DNA from: an uncultured Alphaproteobacteria bacterium
GTDB taxonomy: Bacteria > Pseudomonadota > Alphaproteobacteria > RF32 > CAG-239
Reading direction: 5' to 3'
Length of the DNA stretch: 6,997 bases
Assembly: GCA_900540425.1 (NCBI GenBank)
Contig: UQFU01000083.1
Coordinates: 1 to 6,997 of the forward strand
Below are positions 6,552 to 6,997 of this stretch, piece after piece; the first letter of the stretch is position 1; every line of letters begins with the position of its first letter. The notes below the pieces were generated by a model. It ran no database searches. It had not been told where the DNA came from and saw nothing but the letters and a program-made list of their open reading frames with translations. The translations under genes were made by a program, and so were the position numbers.

Positions 6552-6809
6552 ATGAATAATAATTTTCAAACCCGCCAGCAAAGCCTGCGCCATTTTCGCC
6601 ATAGCCTCGGCAACCAGCTGCGGCAAATCAGAACCTACCGCAAATTAAACATCGCCGAAGCCGCCAAATTGTTAGGATGTTCTCAAGAATACCTCATTGC
6701 CCTTGAAAGCGGAAACTTTGCCAACCTCGAATTGTCTTTCCTACACTATGTCGCCTACAAATACCAATACAAAATAAGCATTAAACTTAAGAAAAAAGAA
6801 ATAACATAA
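6552..6809 (+). CDS. Small XRE-type helix-turn-helix protein
   Basis: The 85-residue protein has a Cro/CI-type DNA-binding fold: LGNQLRQIRTYRKLNIAEAAKLLGCSQEYLIALESG (19-54), where AEAAKLLGCSQEYLIALE is the helix-turn-helix, followed by helix LSFLHYVAYKYQYKISIKL (61-79). Such proteins repress or activate nearby promoters, often their own; some are antitoxins. The C-terminal strand resembles that of HigA-like antitoxins, but no toxin gene is next to it in the window. A strong ribosome binding site, AAGGGAG (6536-6542), lies 9 bases before the ATG. The gene starts 29 bases past the terminator of the structured RNA, so it may be controlled by that element. The tail is basic (KLKKKEIT). The fold call is good; the target and role are unknown. 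Confidence 0.8.
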   Translation: MNNNFQTRQQSLRHFRHSLGNQLRQIRTYRKLNIAEAAKLLGCSQEYLIALESGNFANLELSFLHYVAYKYQYKISIKLKKKEIT

Positions 6810-6853
6810 AAACTCATACCTCAACGGCAAAGCAATCGTCCACACATAAAGTC

Positions 6854-6890
6854 ATCCCTCATTTTTTCGCTAGAAAAAATGTCAAGGGAT
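6854..6890. repeat. Palindromic element after the HTH gene
   Basis: ATCCCT (6854-6859) pairs with AGGGAT (6885-6890), and CATTTTTTC (6860-6868) pairs perfectly with GAAAAAATG (6873-6881) around a GCTA loop; TCA is left as a bulge. No T run follows, so it is not a standard terminator, though it may still end or protect the HTH transcript. The flanks GTCATCCC and GGGATC resemble the ends of palindromic repeats found between genes in Alphaproteobacteria. Confidence 0.55.
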
Positions 6891-6908
6891 CTTCGAATTA
6901 ATTCCTTC

Positions 6909-6993
6909 CTGTCACGGCACAGCATTTTCTCTTTCTGTCATACCGGCCTGTTTTTTTATCTGTCACTCCGGCCTCCGAGCCGGAGTCCAGGTC
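6909..6993. repeat. CTGTCA repeat units with CCGG palindrome
   Basis: CTGTCA occurs at 6909, 6935 and 6960, spaced 26 and 25 bases; the last two continue as TACCGGCC and CTCCGGCC. The third unit is a complete palindrome: ACTCCGGC (6965-6972) pairs perfectly with GCCGGAGT (6979-6986), followed by CCAGG. This matches the style of small intergenic palindromic repeats of Alphaproteobacteria (TGTCA...CCGG...CCAGG). The first two units look like half or decayed copies. The array may continue past the window edge. No gene is seen from 6810 to the end. Confidence 0.6.
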
Positions 6994-6997
6994 AATA

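Noticed and set aside
6909..6965. CRISPR array from the regular CTGTCA spacing
   Set aside because: The repeated core is only 6-14 bases, copies differ, and the between-repeat parts are too short for spacers. Palindromic repeat remnants fit better.

Overview
The window reads as a mid-GC stretch of an alphaproteobacterial chromosome. The main clue is an AddB of the alphaproteobacterial type. The adjacent rph-rdgB pair and grpE fit this, as do the small TGTCA...CCGG palindromic repeats at the right edge. The species cannot be named from the sequence alone.

Layout, left to right. Positions 1-1545 (minus) hold the 5' part of addB, which is broken by a +1 frameshift near 711-720. A minus-strand terminator (1594-1626) separates it from a cysteine-rich protein of unknown function (1632-1976, minus). 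Next come rdgB and rph (minus), overlapping by four bases as one operon with a credible promoter upstream of rph. A large, extended glycogen synthase-type GT5 glycosyltransferase (3417-5453, minus) follows. It is preceded by a 15-codon leader ORF with a strong Shine-Dalgarno that runs over its start codon. The strand then switches: grpE (5618-6217, plus) is transcribed away from the glycosyltransferase gene.

Downstream of grpE are 334 bases without a gene. They hold a grpE terminator hairpin and then a highly structured block (6355-6522): an 8-bp hairpin, a domain closed by a 23-bp stem with two inner hairpins, and an intrinsic terminator, all butted together without gaps. I read it as a small RNA gene, or a structured leader, that I cannot assign to a known family. 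It lies just upstream of a short XRE-type helix-turn-helix gene (6552-6809). The last 188 bases are non-coding and hold palindromic repeat units.

Functionally, the window mixes housekeeping genes: DNA break repair (AddB), tRNA 3'-end maturation (RNase PH), nucleotide-pool cleaning (RdgB), protein folding (GrpE) and storage polysaccharide synthesis (GlgA-like). The parts most worth a second look are the structured RNA at 6355-6522, the addB frameshift and the leader ORF overlapping the glgA-like start.
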